A DNA stretch of 64,000 nucleotides from Rhizobium sp. AQ_MP (GTDB lineage Bacteria > Pseudomonadota > Alphaproteobacteria > Rhizobiales > Rhizobiaceae): NCBI RefSeq assembly GCF_014237835.1, contig NZ_JACJVI010000005.1, positions 186,001 through 250,000 on the forward strand. The letters are read 5' to 3'. Shown piece after piece: positions 62,204 through 64,000 of the stretch (positions are counted from its first letter, which is position 1; each line of letters starts with the position of its first letter). The notes beneath the pieces are model-generated. The model was not told the origin of the DNA. It was given only the letters and a program-made list of their open reading frames with translations, and did not search any database. Both the position numbers and the translations under genes were made by a program.

Positions 62204-63799
62204 ATGCTTTCAGTGGCTCAGGTTACTAAGTCGCGCCTAGTGCTTGCGACAGGCGGATGCGTAAAGCAGAAGGCCACTCCGATTGAGACATTCGAGAATG
62301 TGCGGCATCACATCATGCGCTATGTTTCTCGTAAAATTAGCGGCCTTCCTCAAGACCTTAAACTATTGGAATCTTACGAGAACATTGACGGCAGTGTCAC
62401 GACGTCGTCGCTTGCAACCGATGCGGGATCAATTTGGATAGTGCGTTTCAGCGAGCCCGATGAAGGGACCCCAGGGCGCTCTTGGGTCGTGGAACTCAGC
62501 GTTGGGATGTTTGATAGCGAGGTGCTGCTAGGGTGCCGGTTGTACTGCTACTCTCGCAATTACGATTTCGACTTTGAGCGATCCGTCCCGCGCGGGGTTC
62601 GCGCGATTGTGGAGAGCATCGGCTTATCGGAGTACGGTGTGTCGCTTAAGTCTGTAGCCGCAAAGATCGAAACTGAAGCGGACGTGGGCTTCCTAACTAA
62701 GTTAATCAAGAACCCCGCAAGATGGCGAAACGTCGTAGTGATCTCCAGTGACGAGGGTAATCGAACGCTTGTCGATGCGGATCGGCTGGCGAAGAGCATG
62801 AGTGGAGTCGCGCACGTTTACACCATCACTCCACAGGCATCTTATCTATTGTCCGCAGTCATCGGTAGAGAGCTGTCTGTATTCGATAGAGGTTTGCGCA
62901 TATACCGCCCCGCGTTTTCTGACTTTGATGACAAGTCGCAGCACCCATTGGTGCTGCGGCGTCAGCTAGTAAGTGCGTCAGATGTTCAGCATGGCGGGTA
63001 TGAGTACTGGATCAAGGAGCTATGTTTTCAGGCTTCAGTAGAGCGAAAGGACCTTGCTCAAAGGGTCCCGAGCTTTGTCGATGTTCGGCTTGCCGCTTCC
63101 ATGGTACACCTTAATTCTCTAACTGGAGCAGGAGGCGCCAAAGCGGAGGAGGTTATTTCCGCCGAGCGCAGAGCTAGAATGGCTGCCGAAACTCAGGCGG
63201 AACAATCGTTTTCGCTTGCTGTTCAAGAAGAAGAGCTTCGAGCAGAGGTGGAGCTGCAGCGTGATAGTTATCGGTCGCAATTACTTGCCGCACAGAGTCG
63301 TATTGAAGCTTTGGAAGCTCGGCTGGTTTCAGCGGGAAAACTTGCGGAGATTGGGGAGCGGCCAAGCAGCTACTCGGACATCCCCGAGTGGGTCGAAACC
63401 AATTTTGCAGGTAAGTTGATTCTACATTCACGTGTGCAGCGGGGATTGAAATCAGCCGTCTTTGAGGATCTGAATATCGTATGTGACACCTTATCCTTGC
63501 TTGCAAACGAGTATCGTCAAGTCTGCTTGGGGCAGATGAGAAAAGATGAATTTGAGCAAATTCTGCGTGAAAAACACCTTGATATGAGCGGTTCCATTAG
63601 TGAGAGTAGGGCAAGAGAATATGGCGACGAATATTATGTCCAGTGGGGAGGAAAAAAAGAGTTCCTGCACGGCCATGTGCAAAAGGGAAATTCTCGCGAG
63701 GAGCGCTACTGCTTACGAATATACTTCTTTTGGAGCCCGCGCGACGGGATCGTCGTAGTTGGTTGGTTGCCTTCACACCTAAAGAATAGATTGTCGTGA
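62204..63799 (+). CDS. Unrecognised protein in a lower-GC islet
   Basis: A 531-residue protein. The ATG at 62204 has GGAGGAGG eight bases ahead; ATG 62183 lacks one. There is an N-terminal domain of about 165 residues, then a segment NVVVISSDEGNRTLVDADRL with AKSMSGVAHVYTI (about 170-205). A long coiled coil follows (about 320-390, EERRARMAAETQAEQ-type), and then a C-terminal domain ending RIYFFWSPRDGIVVVGWLPS. No membrane helix or signal is seen. Codon use is clearly AT-richer than the neighbours, suggesting transfer. The soluble coiled-coil layout and island setting would fit a defence or stress system, but no motif proves it. Confidence 0.8.
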   Translation: MLSVAQVTKSRLVLATGGCVKQKATPIETFENVRHHIMRYVSRKISGLPQDLKLLESYENIDGSVTTSSLATDAGSIWIVRFSEPDEGTPGRSWVVELSVGMFDSEVLLGCRLYCYSRNYDFDFERSVPRGVRAIVESIGLSEYGVSLKSVAAKIETEADVGFLTKLIKNPARWRNVVVISSDEGNRTLVDADRLAKSMSGVAHVYTITPQASYLLSAVIGRELSVFDRGLRIYRPAFSDFDDKSQHPLVLRRQLVSASDVQHGGYEYWIKELCFQASVERKDLAQRVPSFVDVRLAASMVHLNSLTGAGGAKAEEVISAERRARMAAETQAEQSFSLAVQEEELRAEVELQRDSYRSQLLAAQSRIEALEARLVSAGKLAEIGERPSSYSDIPEWVETNFAGKLILHSRVQRGLKSAVFEDLNIVCDTLSLLANEYRQVCLGQMRKDEFEQILREKHLDMSGSISESRAREYGDEYYVQWGGKKEFLHGHVQKGNSREERYCLRIYFFWSPRDGIVVVGWLPSHLKNRLS

Positions 63800-63815
63800 G
63801 TTCTTGGATATCTGC

Positions 63816-63962
63816 TTATGTCCGCGACAACAGCCACACCAACCCGACCACCAGCGCCACCGCCACACCCCGCACAAGCCATCTCACACTGCGGGAGCGG
63901 CTGCGCCAGCCGGCGGTCATGTAACTGAGGATATCAGAAAGCAGGGCTGCGAGGTCTTGCAT
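63816..63962 (-). CDS. Possible 48-residue membrane protein
   Basis: The minus strand encodes 48 residues from the ATG at 63962: an N-terminal helix (MQDLAALLSDILSYMTAGW), an Arg-rich segment (RSRSRSVRW) and a C-terminal membrane helix (GVAVALVVGLVWLLS). High-GC codons match the chromosome rather than the preceding islet gene. The ribosome site is weak. The upstream region runs off the window. Confidence 0.4.
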   Translation of the reverse strand: MQDLAALLSDILSYMTAGWRSRSRSVRWLVRGVAVALVVGLVWLLSRT

Positions 63963-64000
63963 TGGGATCCGCGAGTGGTGTCCGTTGAAGTTGCACTCTG

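Overview
The window (64 kb, high GC, compact operons) looks like chromosomal DNA of an alphaproteobacterium of the Rhizobiaceae (Rhizobium/Agrobacterium relatives). The main reasons are the six-gene acpXL-lpxXL cluster for very-long-chain lipid A acylation, an FnrN regulator with cbb3 oxidase genes in fixNOQP-fixGHIS order, and GC-rich palindromic repeats of the kind scattered through rhizobial genomes. The species cannot be named from the sequence alone.

Layout. 1-5367: cobalamin (cbiD on minus; cobA-cobB-cobC-cobD as an overlapping plus-strand operon). 5405-7672: divergent fnrN and hemN sharing a FNR box. 7778-13190: acpXL, fabZ-like, two ketosynthase genes, a dehydrogenase and lpxXL, which build and attach the long lipid A acyl chain. 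13428-23116: PAS protein, hemerythrin, ccoNOQP and ccoGHIS, with FNR boxes ahead of both oxidase operons. 23217-26255: gnd and a degenerate GGDEF protein. 26246-39680: a LacI-controlled sugar locus (ABC importer, GH2 beta-mannosidase, TIM-barrel isomerase, Gfo/Idh oxidoreductase, aldo-keto reductase, GH43) that fits import and cytoplasmic breakdown of plant hemicellulose oligosaccharides. 39808-42703: glutathione-dependent formaldehyde oxidation (frmA, fghA) with two small genes between.

42805-53083 holds mixed housekeeping and membrane genes: GNAT, an M50 protease fusion, an EamA transporter, an XRE regulator, lipB, tRNA-Leu(GAG), a BON protein, a deformylase homologue lacking metal ligands, mgtE, a MerR regulator, a methyltransferase-like protein, DUF1624 and DUF599. 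53084-56001 is intergenic-rich around sdaA. It contains an inverted repeat and a tandem pair of 52-codon paralogous small membrane proteins with a CXXC motif, too short for usual gene calling; the second has lost frame at a G7 tract beside its stop. 56002-60204: DUF1489, a DUF1176-like exported protein, dusA, cspA and a J-domain protein. 60205-62203 is dense in palindromic repeats with one small Cys-cluster gene. 62204-63799 is a lower-GC gene of unrecognised family and probably an acquired islet.

The most interesting candidates are the tandem small CXXC proteins, the metal-site-less deformylase homologue, the ketosynthase-like protein without its catalytic Cys, the unknown gene at 62204, and the exact 49-bp inverted repeats that bracket the aldo-keto reductase gene. 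All start choices and family calls come from reading the sequence; no database search was run.
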